This document shows positions 27,699-35,030 of a stretch of 45,348 nt of DNA, in pieces. The DNA comes from SIG603 sp044432645 (lineage in GTDB: Bacteria > Bacillota > Clostridia > Oscillospirales > Acutalibacteraceae). The translations under genes and the position numbers were made by a program. Position 1 is the first letter of the stretch, and each line of letters begins with the position of its first letter. The DNA lies in contig JAWXUM010000020.1 in NCBI GenBank assembly GCA_044432645.1, positions 1 through 45,348 on the forward strand, written 5' to 3'. The notes beneath the pieces were generated by a model. That model did no database searches, was not told the origin of the DNA, and worked only from the letters and a program-made list of their open reading frames with translations.

Positions 27699-28369
27699 AA
27701 TACAAACACCCCAATTCCTATTATGGTAAATGAAATTATAAACACTAAGTCACGAAGTTTAAATTTGATTGGGTTATACACAGTGGTTTCAGATTTATCT
27801 AGTGTAAAACCACGGGTTTCAACGCTTAGCGACAAGGTTTCCGATATATTTACTATGCGAATTATCAGCGGAATTAAAAATGCACGGTATAAAACTTTTG
27901 GGTTTAACACCGACACGGCTCCACGAGTTTTCATAGCATCGTGAATTTGCTTCATCTCTTTTTTAAAAAGAGGTATAAAATTTAGGGTTATCATAAAACC
28001 CAGTGTAATTGCCTTTGGCATTTTTAGTTGTCTTAAGTTTTTAACAAAGTCAGTAACAGGCGTTGAAAGTCCTGAAATTATTGCAAGGCACACAGCAAAA
28101 CTTCGGTAAACTGCGTGAGTTGTAGAGCTTATATCATGTGCCACTATGTATGTGACAAATCCGAAAAAGCTACCCAAAAGCACTGCAAAAGGAACAACTG
28201 CAAGGCAAGCTTTGTGGTTTCCAAAAATAAAATGTAGTATGTATATTCCAATATAGAAATATAAAATATTTGATTTTTCAACAAATATTAAGCCAACTGT
28301 TAAAGTAAGCACAGCTACCAAAAGGCTTAAAACAGGATAAATTGGATTTTTTGAATTAAACCTATCCAT
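27695..28369 (-). CDS. ECF transporter T component (CbiQ/EcfT family)
   Basis: This 224-residue polytopic protein has the EcfT pattern: several N-terminal membrane helices and the two cytoplasmic coupling helices with short Ala-Arg-Gly-type motifs, here MKTRGAV (about 145) and ETRGFTLDKS (about 184). These helices dock on the ATPase and move the S subunit. It overlaps the S gene by 8 nt and the ATPase gene by 4 nt, showing coupled expression of a complete transporter. Confidence 0.88.
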   Translation of the reverse strand: MDRFNSKNPIYPVLSLLVAVLTLTVGLIFVEKSNILYFYIGIYILHFIFGNHKACLAVVPFAVLLGSFFGFVTYIVAHDISSTTHAVYRSFAVCLAIISGLSTPVTDFVKNLRQLKMPKAITLGFMITLNFIPLFKKEMKQIHDAMKTRGAVSVLNPKVLYRAFLIPLIIRIVNISETLSLSVETRGFTLDKSETTVYNPIKFKLRDLVFIISFTIIGIGVFVL

Positions 28370-28985
28370 TTTTCATAACACCAGACTTTTGAAGCTCTTT
28401 TCCAATTTTCAAGCCTATAAAACTGCCTATAAAGGCAAGAGCAATTACTAAAATAGTCATAATTATAACCATAGGAACATTGCTTACAGTTGCGTTAAAT
28501 ACTTCTGGAACTAAAATAGAATTGTAGACAGCGGGAGTGATTATGCTTAAAATTGGAGCCATAAATCCACCAAACATACAAGCTTTGTCACTTTCGTAGC
28601 CTTTGAATATCAGTAGGGTTAATACTTCAATACAAATTAGCACAAAAATATTGCTAAGACCCATTACTGGCGACATCATAAACATAATTACGCCCATAAA
28701 AATTAATATAAATGAGGCTGTAAAGGTTTTTCTCACACGCATCAAGCCGATGGTTAAAAACAGCGACATTTGTAAGGCTGTAGCTGCTTGTCCAACTGCC
28801 CAAATGACTTTGGTAGCCTCGGCCACGACTGCCATTACTGAGCAAGTCAGTATTAAAACTGCTGATAAAATTGCAAGGAATACAACTTCTTTTATGGTGA
28901 ATTTTTGGAATATTCCATTTTTAAAACTGCTTATATTTTGGTTTTGCGTTGTAGTAGATTGCGTTCTGTTAAGTTTTTTTGACAT
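28362..28985 (-). CDS. ECF transporter S component, Trep_Strep/MptE-like
   Basis: 207 residues with a soluble N-terminal segment (1-30) and about six membrane helices. The start follows AAAGGAG. The helix pattern FTIKEVVFLAILSAVLIL and FMMSPVMGLSNIFVLICIEV resembles the Trep_Strep (TIGR02185/MptE) S-component group. This group often accompanies paired ABC exporters and AraC regulators in Firmicutes iron loci (memory-based). The substrate is unproven; from the haem locus next door, a tetrapyrrole or siderophore-like ligand is the best inference. Confidence 0.75.
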   Translation of the reverse strand: MSKKLNRTQSTTTQNQNISSFKNGIFQKFTIKEVVFLAILSAVLILTCSVMAVVAEATKVIWAVGQAATALQMSLFLTIGLMRVRKTFTASFILIFMGVIMFMMSPVMGLSNIFVLICIEVLTLLIFKGYESDKACMFGGFMAPILSIITPAVYNSILVPEVFNATVSNVPMVIIMTILVIALAFIGSFIGLKIGKELQKSGVMKNG

Positions 28986-29058
28986 TTAATTTCTCCTTTT
29001 TTGGTGGGTTATTTTGTAGGGCAGGGGGTGGAACCTAAGCGTGTTGATTACGGGAAAC

Positions 29059-29110
29059 TGTAGGGTTGGGTCTTGACCATTCCTCGGTTGGGTCAAGACC
29101 CAACCCTACA
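29059..29110. repeat. Long perfect inverted repeat between ygbA-like and ECF genes
   Basis: Two perfect 20-bp arms (29059-29078 and 29091-29110; core GTAGGGTTGGGTCTTGACC) surround a 12-nt loop. There is no T-tract. It looks like a dispersed extragenic palindrome rather than a classical terminator, though it could reduce read-through between the exporter and ECF parts of the unit. Confidence 0.8.
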
Positions 29111-29137
29111 ATCAAGACTTAATGAAAAATTAAAACT

Positions 29138-29187
29138 GTAGGGGTTAACTTTCGTCCTCACGGTGGACGACCACAGGTCGCCCCTAC
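29138..29187. repeat. Second palindromic element
   Basis: GTAGGGG (29138-29144) and CCCCTAC (29181-29187) form outer arms, with CGTCC / GGACG inside. It is GC-rich and different from the neighbouring inverted repeat, and resembles other dispersed GTAGGGGCGACC-type palindromes of gut Firmicutes (memory-based). Confidence 0.65.
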
Positions 29188-29219
29188 TACTTTGTTAATA
29201 TGTAAACTTTTAATTGATG

Positions 29220-29552
29220 TCAATTGTCATTTCGTTCTTTTTTCATTTGTATTACGTGATTTATTGCTATTATTGGGTTGTGTAAAATCATTCTTTTTCC
29301 ACTAAAAGCCATGATTTCACGAATTTTCTCTCTTTTTTCGTTTCTAAAACAATGTACTTTGCAGTTTGAACAAAAAGTTTTTGTTTCCATAAAAGGGCAT
29401 TTGTCAATCCGTAAATGACTATATTCTAAAATTTCTTTACACTGGTCACACAATTCATTTTTTGTTTTGTGTTTAGATTTGCAGTAGATTTTAATCATTT
29501 TTTCTATCAGCTTTTTCTCGTTTTCTCTTTTGCTTTCTATATTTTTACTCAT
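29220..29552 (-). CDS. YgbA-family (nitrous-oxide-stimulated-promoter) cysteine protein
   Basis: 110 residues with the YgbA family pattern: CDQCKEILEYSHLRIDKCPF, TFCSNCKVHCFRNEKREKIR and MAFSGKRMILHNPIIAINHV. Seven cysteines are arranged as CxxC, C, CxxCxxxC, suggesting metal or Fe-S binding. E. coli YgbA is under NO-responsive control and is linked to recovery from nitrosative stress; its reaction is unknown. The start overlaps the upstream exporter gene by 8 nt. In this locus it may sense or handle iron, NO or haem intermediates (inference). Confidence 0.85.
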   Translation of the reverse strand: MSKNIESKRENEKKLIEKMIKIYCKSKHKTKNELCDQCKEILEYSHLRIDKCPFMETKTFCSNCKVHCFRNEKREKIREIMAFSGKRMILHNPIIAINHVIQMKKERNDN

Positions 29553-31209
29553 ATAATTTACCGTTTTTCATGTTATAAACTCTGTTTGCAATAGAGAGGC
29601 TGGAGTTTCGGTGCGACACTATTATAACAGCTTTGTCCTTTGTGTTTTCTATGATGGATTTTAGAATTATACCCTCGTTAATGCAGTCGACGTTGCCTGT
29701 TGGCTCGTCTAATAAAATTAGATTTGCATCACGTAAAAACGCTCTCGCAAGTCCTAATCTTTGTGCTTCACCAGAGGATAACCCTATGTTTTTGCCACCA
29801 ATTTGGCTGTCATAACCTTTTTCAAGCGACATTATTAAATCGTGAATATTCGCTTTTTTGCAAGCTGTTATAATTTCTTCATCACTTGCATATTGCTTTG
29901 CAATACGCAAATTTTCTTTAACAGTGCCAGCAAAAAGGTAGGTTGTTTGGCTAATTAGCGTAACATTTTCTTTGAGTGAGCCTGAGTTTATATTTTCAAT
30001 TTCTATATTTTCTAAATTAATCTGTCCACTTGTTTTATCCCAAAACCTCATAATAAGTTTTAGTAAAGTACTTTTGCCACCACCAGAACTACCTTTAATT
30101 CCCACAATTTCACCTGTTTTAACAGTTAAATTTACATCGTTTAAAATTTTAATGCCCTTAGCATATGAAAAGTCAAGATTTTTGATTTCTGTATAATTTA
30201 GGTTTATATTTTCACCGTTTTTGTTTTCATAAACCTCAGGCTTTTCTTCCATAAGGCTTAGAACTCTGTCGCCACTTGCAAAAGTTTTTGTAAGGTCGTT
30301 TGGCAGTGCATTTAAGGCTAAAACGGGTCCAAATGACGACATCTGTGTTACAGTTGCAACAATAACACTAGAAATATCGATTATGCCTTGGCTTAATAAA
30401 ACTAGCGAAAAGCCGAGCATGGATAAATTTAAAACAACTATAACAGCAGAAGTGACAGCTTCTATTTGTGTTGTTTTGTGGCTTAGTTCCTTTGCGTTTT
30501 GAGTTAATTTTTCTGAAAACTCACCAATTTCGCTTGCCTTTTCTTCTTGTTTACCGTGCAAAATTATCTCTTTATTTCCTGTTATCATGTCCATGAAAAA
30601 TCCACTGAATTTAGCAAAAGTGTCCCTGTATTTTACACCTGATTTACTCAAAAACTTGCTGTTAAAAATCGGCATAATTAGTCCGATTACCAAATATGAA
30701 AACAGCACGAAAAAGGCTAAAAGCCAGTTTGAAATTAGTCCCACGAAGATAAACATAAGCAAGCTTACAAAAATAGCAATGCAAACTGGTGACATTGTAT
30801 GGGCGTAAAAAACCTCTAAAATCTCAATATCTGCTGTAATCATGCTGATAACCTGTCCTTTTTGCTTGCTTTCTAATTTAGCGGGACAAAGTTCACGCAG
30901 TTTAGTGAAAATCTTATCACGCAAAGTAGCAAGCAGTTTAAAGGCGATATAATGGTTGCTGTACTGCTCGAAATACCTTAAAACACCACGCAAAATGCCA
31001 AAGGATATAATCAAAATAAAAATAGTATTAAAGGAAATAGCTGTGAAAAATCCTAAAAGTTTGGCTATGCCAACTGCGCCCAAAACTGTAATAGAAATAG
31101 CGCATAAAAAGCCAAGGCTACCACCGATTACTGCCAAAACTAAAACAGGAATTAGCTTGCCGACCAAAAGGAAAAGTTTTGCCATAATTTCTAGTCCAGA
31201 TCTACGCAT
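29545..31209 (-). CDS. ABC half-exporter, second of the pair (CydC/YbtQ-like)
   Basis: 554 residues: six membrane helices over about 1-310, then an ATPase domain with Walker A GSSGGGKST (about 370), signature LSSGEAQRLGLARAF and Walker B LILLDEPTGNVD. The start follows AGGAGG and overlaps the partner gene by 8 nt. The two genes probably make a heterodimer. Comparable pairs (YbtP/YbtQ, IrtA/IrtB) have an exporter fold but import siderophores, and CydDC moves thiols or haem-related compounds. Direction and cargo are therefore open. Confidence 0.88.
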   Translation of the reverse strand: MRRSGLEIMAKLFLLVGKLIPVLVLAVIGGSLGFLCAISITVLGAVGIAKLLGFFTAISFNTIFILIISFGILRGVLRYFEQYSNHYIAFKLLATLRDKIFTKLRELCPAKLESKQKGQVISMITADIEILEVFYAHTMSPVCIAIFVSLLMFIFVGLISNWLLAFFVLFSYLVIGLIMPIFNSKFLSKSGVKYRDTFAKFSGFFMDMITGNKEIILHGKQEEKASEIGEFSEKLTQNAKELSHKTTQIEAVTSAVIVVLNLSMLGFSLVLLSQGIIDISSVIVATVTQMSSFGPVLALNALPNDLTKTFASGDRVLSLMEEKPEVYENKNGENINLNYTEIKNLDFSYAKGIKILNDVNLTVKTGEIVGIKGSSGGGKSTLLKLIMRFWDKTSGQINLENIEIENINSGSLKENVTLISQTTYLFAGTVKENLRIAKQYASDEEIITACKKANIHDLIMSLEKGYDSQIGGKNIGLSSGEAQRLGLARAFLRDANLILLDEPTGNVDCINEGIILKSIIENTKDKAVIIVSHRNSSLSIANRVYNMKNGKLYE

Positions 31210-32923
31210 GGCTTACCTCCTTGTAGCTGTTTTCTAGGCTATCTTGTTTGGAAAACAGCTTAAAATATTCATTTTTATTATTCATTAGTTCGTCGTGTGT
31301 GCCACTTTCGCAGATGTTTTTATCTTTTAGCATAAAAATGTTGTCCGAGTTTATAACGTTTTTAAGCCTGTGAGAAATTAATATTACAATGCTGTTTTTA
31401 GCAAGCAAATTAATATTTTGCATAATAATTTCTTCGCTTTCGCTGTCTATATTACTTGTTGGTTCGTCAAAAATATAAAAATCTTTTTCCAAAATAGTAG
31501 TCACTGCAAAAGCAAGACGCCCCTTTTGGCCACCGGAAATATTTTGGCTGTCTTCTAAAATCACATAGTCAAGACCACCGACACTTATTACAAAATCATA
31601 CATATTCACCTTTTTTAATGCTGTGAAAATTTCTTCGTCTGTGACAGTTTCTTTTACAAGCTTAAAATTATCACGAATACTTAAGTTGAAAATATGAGTA
31701 TTCATGCCCACAATTGCGATGTTTTTGTAATATGATTTTAGGTTTATTTCTTTAAAATTTACATTATTTATTAAAATTTTGCCACTTTGGGGCGAATTTG
31801 CTGAAATTAAAAGTGAAGTAATGGTGCTTTTGCCACTGCCTGACTCTCCCACGATAGAGTTAAGACCTTTTTTTAAGCTCAAGTTAATGTTATTAAGTAT
31901 CAATTTATTTTCATCATAGCTAAAGCTTAAATTTTCAAACTCTATACTATTAATATTGTTTATGCTAGTGTTACCACTTGTTTTATCTTCTTTTTCAAGA
32001 AATTCCATTAAGCTATTACCGGCAGTTGTTCCGTTCATTGCAATATGAAAAGCACTGCCCAAGGCACGCATTGGAAGGAAAAATTCAGCACAAATTAAAA
32101 TTAAAAATAAAGCTGTAAACACAGATGCAGGGTCGCTTTGTGCGTTAATAAGTGTGACTGCAATAGCAATGCCAGCGCCACCAAAGGCAACCATATCAAT
32201 AATAGTAAGGCTAGAAAGTTGCATTACCAAAACTTTCATAGTAATTTTTCGGAATTCTTCGGACTTTTCTGCAATTTCTTTTTGTTTAGCCTTGTCAGCT
32301 CCGAAAATTTTAAGCTCTTTCATACCACTTACGCTGTCCAAAAAGCCGTCACCCATGCTTATATATTTATCCCAATATTTTTGGAATATTTTTTTAGCAA
32401 ATTTTGAAACAAAAATAATCGAAACAGGAATTAAAGGCAAACAAATTATTAAAACCAAAGCTGTTTGCCATTTTATAAACACACAAATTATGAACAGGAT
32501 AATAGGCGCTATCATACCGTAAAAAAATTGTGGTAAAAACATAGTAAAATAAAGGTTTAGTTGCTCAATACCCTCTATGACAAGTTGTGTTAATGTAGTG
32601 TCGCTTTTTTTGCCGTTTTGCAAGCCTTGTGAATATATTTTTTCTGTAATCTTTTTTCTAAAGTCAAGTTTAATTTTAGAGCCTAAGTCCGACTTAAGCG
32701 TTCCTACTTTTTTTATAATTATAAATCGTAAAATTAAGCAAATTAAACTTGTTAAAATGTATGGGAGTATTTTAAAATTTCCCATAAAAGCTAAATACAT
32801 CATGTAGCAAATGTTAGCTGTAATTATAATATTTAAAATTAAGGAAATCACATTTAAAAAAGTTATAATAAAAAGCTTTTTCTTGTCATCTCCCAAAAGT
32901 GCTAGTAATTTTTTGTTTAACAT
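31202..32923 (-). CDS. ABC half-exporter, first of the pair (CydD/YbtP-like)
   Basis: 573 residues: membrane domain at about 1-310, then ATPase with Walker A GESGSGKST (about 358), signature ISGGQKGRLAFA and Walker B FYIFDEPTSNID. The signature and D-loop are intact. ATG at 32923 overlaps the end of the AraC gene by 7 nt and follows GGAGGT. Paired with the following half-transporter. Its place directly behind the regulator and opposite the haem-uptake operon points to iron or tetrapyrrole transport. Confidence 0.88.
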   Translation of the reverse strand: MLNKKLLALLGDDKKKLFIITFLNVISLILNIIITANICYMMYLAFMGNFKILPYILTSLICLILRFIIIKKVGTLKSDLGSKIKLDFRKKITEKIYSQGLQNGKKSDTTLTQLVIEGIEQLNLYFTMFLPQFFYGMIAPIILFIICVFIKWQTALVLIICLPLIPVSIIFVSKFAKKIFQKYWDKYISMGDGFLDSVSGMKELKIFGADKAKQKEIAEKSEEFRKITMKVLVMQLSSLTIIDMVAFGGAGIAIAVTLINAQSDPASVFTALFLILICAEFFLPMRALGSAFHIAMNGTTAGNSLMEFLEKEDKTSGNTSINNINSIEFENLSFSYDENKLILNNINLSLKKGLNSIVGESGSGKSTITSLLISANSPQSGKILINNVNFKEINLKSYYKNIAIVGMNTHIFNLSIRDNFKLVKETVTDEEIFTALKKVNMYDFVISVGGLDYVILEDSQNISGGQKGRLAFAVTTILEKDFYIFDEPTSNIDSESEEIIMQNINLLAKNSIVILISHRLKNVINSDNIFMLKDKNICESGTHDELMNNKNEYFKLFSKQDSLENSYKEVSHA

Positions 32924-33291
32924 TTTACCTCCGTTAATAGTTTGTTTTTATGAAACTGTCTATACTCAGTGGGACTAAGTCCGTGAATTTTTTTAAACAT
33001 TTCAGACATTTTACTGAAATTTTCATATCCGATTTGGTAACATATTTCTGTTATTGTTATTTCGCTTCTTTCAAGAAGTTCTTTTGCTTTTTCCATTTTT
33101 TTACGCAGTACATAAGCGTTAGGTGACATTCCACAATATTTATGGAATAAATTTCTTAGGGTTGAGTGTGAAACTCCTAAAATTTCACATACCTCATTAA
33201 AAGTTCTAATGGTAACAACATCGTTATCATCTTGAAAAAGTAGTTCTTTTGCAAGTATAAATGTCGTTACACCGTGTTTCTTCGAGTTAAT
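32917..33291 (-). CDS. Short AraC-family regulator with apparent ATT start
   Basis: About 125 residues that are almost only the two-helix-turn-helix AraC DNA-binding domain: first HTH FNEVCEILGVSHSTLRNLF, then KYCGMSPNAYVLRKKMEKAK, second HTH TITEICYQIGYENFSKMSEM and the closing GLSPTEYRQFHK. From a perfect AGGAGG at 33304-33299 the frame holds no ATG, GTG, TTG or CTG until Met at 33129, which lies in the middle of the domain. ATT codons at 33294 or 33291 sit 4 or 7 nt after the ribosome-binding site and are the best start. There is no ligand-binding domain, as in MarA/SoxS-like single-domain members. It heads the exporter-YgbA-ECF unit. MSPNAY... from 33129 alone would lack half the domain. 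Confidence 0.8.
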   Translation of the reverse strand: MNSKKHGVTTFILAKELLFQDDNDVVTIRTFNEVCEILGVSHSTLRNLFHKYCGMSPNAYVLRKKMEKAKELLERSEITITEICYQIGYENFSKMSEMFKKIHGLSPTEYRQFHKNKLLTEVKC

Positions 33292-33310
33292 AATGCATCC
33301 TCCTGTAAAA

Positions 33311-33331
33311 TAGTTAGCGTTAGATAACTAA
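33311..33331. promoter_or_regulatory. Operator palindrome 1 (over the AraC transcription start)
   Basis: TAGTTAG-N6-ATAACTA is an imperfect member of the palindrome family found twice more at 33409 and 33439. It lies immediately downstream of the -10 box of the minus-strand promoter, a position suited to repression. The half-site resembles DtxR/IdeR-type iron boxes (TTAGGTTAG-like), but the regulator is unidentified. Confidence 0.65.
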
Positions 33332-33360
33332 ATTATATAGTACAATATAGCTTTTGTCAA
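33332..33360 (-). promoter_or_regulatory. Consensus promoter of the AraC-exporter-ECF unit
   Basis: On the minus strand TTGACA (33360-33355), exactly 17 nt, and TATAAT (33337-33332). A perfect consensus promoter suggests high activity that is held down by a repressor at the adjoining palindrome. Confidence 0.85.
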
Positions 33361-33408
33361 CAAAGTGGTTAATTTGTAAAAATTAAATTTGAATTTAATG
33401 ATTTGGAG

Positions 33409-33460
33409 TAGTTAGCGTACACTAACTTATGCTATATTCTAGTTAGCAATAACTAACTAG
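33409..33460 (+). promoter_or_regulatory. Haem-operon promoter with operator palindromes 2 and 3
   Basis: An extended -10 (TGCTATATT, 33430-33438) is bracketed by two palindromes: TAGTTAG-N6-CTAACTT at 33409-33428 over the -35 region, and TAGTTAG-N6-CTAACTA at 33440-33459, inside a perfect 8-bp inverted repeat CTAGTTAG/CTAACTAG, over the start site. No good -35 is visible. The first gene starts at 33483. Confidence 0.7.
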
Positions 33461-33482
33461 AATATCTTTGAAAGGAAAACAA

Positions 33483-33983
33483 ATGAAAAAAACAACTTTT
33501 TCTACTATATTTGTAAAAGTAATTCTCCCTGTTTTTGTGGGAATATTTGTAGCGGTTGGCGCTTATTTTATTTTAGGCGATTTAAACCAAAACACTATAG
33601 ACGAGCAACAAAATCAAAGCTTTGAGTTTGAAGAAGACCAAACAAGAGAAGAAAATGAAAGTACTGTAAGCAGTGGAATTGAAATACCAGGCTATAGTAC
33701 TATCACTATACCAAGCAGTGAAACTGATGTTTCTGTTAATTTTTACAACCCAGAAAACAACAACGTTTATTTTGAAATTTCACTTATACTTACAGAAACT
33801 AGCGAGGAGATTTATAAATCTAACCTTCTTTCGCCATCACAACACTTATACGAAATTACACTTAACCGTGAGCTTGAAAGCGGCGAGTATGACATGACGA
33901 TTTTGTACAACACATACAGCATGGATGAAAACTTTATACCAAAAAACGGTGCGACAGTCAACTGCATTTTGAAAGTTGCGTAA
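33483..33983 (+). CDS. Membrane-anchored extracellular protein, first gene of haem locus, unknown
   Basis: 166 residues from ATG 33483, which has AAAGGA 6 nt upstream; an in-frame TTG at 33468 overlaps that site and is rejected. An N-terminal membrane helix (VKVILPVFVGIFVAVGAYFI) is followed by an acidic Gln/Glu linker and a beta-rich domain of about 100 residues (EIPGYSTITIPSSETDVSVN, FYNPENNNVYFEISLILTET, LESGEYDMTILYNTYS). The linker and domain should lie outside the cell. The family is not recognised, but similar domains accompany surface-protein clusters in Clostridia. A short hairpin (ACAGG/CCTGT) near 33990-34012 separates it from the next gene. Confidence 0.72.
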   Translation: MKKTTFSTIFVKVILPVFVGIFVAVGAYFILGDLNQNTIDEQQNQSFEFEEDQTREENESTVSSGIEIPGYSTITIPSSETDVSVNFYNPENNNVYFEISLILTETSEEIYKSNLLSPSQHLYEITLNRELESGEYDMTILYNTYSMDENFIPKNGATVNCILKVA

Positions 33984-34039
33984 CAAGGTTTTAACAGGAC
34001 GAGCCTGTAAAATATAATTTATTTATGAAAGGAATTTTT

Positions 34040-34969
34040 ATGAAATTCAAAAAAATTATTTCTGCATCACTTGCTGTGGTTATGCTTCTTTCTATGAACG
34101 CAGTTTCAGCTTTTGCGACAGAGATAAGCACTAAAGAAATCCCACAACAGGGAACATACATCGCAGAAACTACAATGTACAGAACAGGAACTTCTGTTCA
34201 AGAAATTGACAAAAACAACAAAATATATGGCGACAGTGAAGTTGCAACATATATAGAGCTTGAAGTTGGCAGTGAAACTGTAACTATAAACTTCTATATT
34301 TCAGAAGTTTTTGGTGGGTCTGACACATATGCACCTAATCAACCATTGTTTAGAACATTTGAATTGGTTTATAGTGGTCAAACTTATACAGTTACACCTG
34401 ATATGACAGTAATATATGAAAAAGAATTTGCTATAGACGGTAACGAGCCGACTGTCAAAAATGCGCACAAATATTCAGTTACTCTTCCTGTTGAAGCACT
34501 TGGACAAAACTTTATAGAAGTTAACACAATGCTTAACACAAGTTTAGCAGACCTTTTCTACTCACCTTATAACACTGCAGAGCTTGTAATTTTAAACTTT
34601 GTTTCTACACAAACTCAGGACAAACAATTTGCAGAAGTAACTGCTACAGTAGCAAACAGACCTGACTATACAGTAACAGTGCCAGAAGATTTAAGCATTG
34701 GCGATTTAACACTTGAAAATGGTGGTGAGACCAATTTTAGCATTACTATAGACAGTGGTAGTAATACTGTTGAAGTTTCAGCAAATGAAACTGGTAGGCT
34801 TACTATGGGTTTAAACGAAATTACATATACAAATGACTTCGGTACTCAAACAAGTACAGGAGCAAAAACACTTTCAGGTACAATTGCAGTTGACGCAAAA
34901 GAACTTTGGGAAGCACCAGCTGGTGAATATACAGGCGTTATGACTTTCAGCTTTTCATCTGTATCTTAA
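34040..34969 (+). CDS. Secreted protein with divergent NEAT-like domain and TVTVP module
   Basis: 309 residues from ATG 34040, which has GAAAGG at 7 nt; ATG 34025 is too close to any ribosome-binding site. Signal peptide 1-27 (LAVVMLLSMNAVSAFA). The N-terminal domain (about 35-190) aligns in layout with the NEAT-like domains downstream (GTYIAETTMYRTG, then VTINFYISEVFGG) but lacks the SMC motif and the methionine at the expected last strand, so it may bind haemoprotein or bind haem differently. The C-terminal module (about 205-309; DYTVTVPEDLSIGDL ... AGEYTGVMTFSF) is shared with the next two proteins. No anchor: secreted or held by partners. Confidence 0.65.
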   Translation: MKFKKIISASLAVVMLLSMNAVSAFATEISTKEIPQQGTYIAETTMYRTGTSVQEIDKNNKIYGDSEVATYIELEVGSETVTINFYISEVFGGSDTYAPNQPLFRTFELVYSGQTYTVTPDMTVIYEKEFAIDGNEPTVKNAHKYSVTLPVEALGQNFIEVNTMLNTSLADLFYSPYNTAELVILNFVSTQTQDKQFAEVTATVANRPDYTVTVPEDLSIGDLTLENGGETNFSITIDSGSNTVEVSANETGRLTMGLNEITYTNDFGTQTSTGAKTLSGTIAVDAKELWEAPAGEYTGVMTFSFSSVS

Positions 34970-35030
34970 ATTTAGATTTATAACAACGAAAGTTGTATAA
35001 AAAATATATTATAAAGAAAGGGATTTTATT

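Noticed and set aside
33311..33460. Classical Fur boxes
   Set aside because: The sites are TAGTTAG-N6-CTAACTA; the GATAATGATAATCATTATC-type 7-1-7 pattern is absent. DtxR-like resemblance is only in the half-site.
33468..33482. TTG start for the first haem-operon gene
   Set aside because: It overlaps the AAAGGA ribosome-binding site of the ATG at 33483 and would have none of its own.
34025..34039. ATG at 34025 as start of the first secreted NEAT-like protein
   Set aside because: The ribosome-binding site GAAAGG lies inside this extension and serves the ATG at 34040, which also gives a normal signal peptide.
34980..34995. Hairpin ACAAC-GAAA-GTTGT between the two secreted proteins as terminator
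   Set aside because: The stem is only 5-6 bp and followed by A-rich, not T-rich, sequence.
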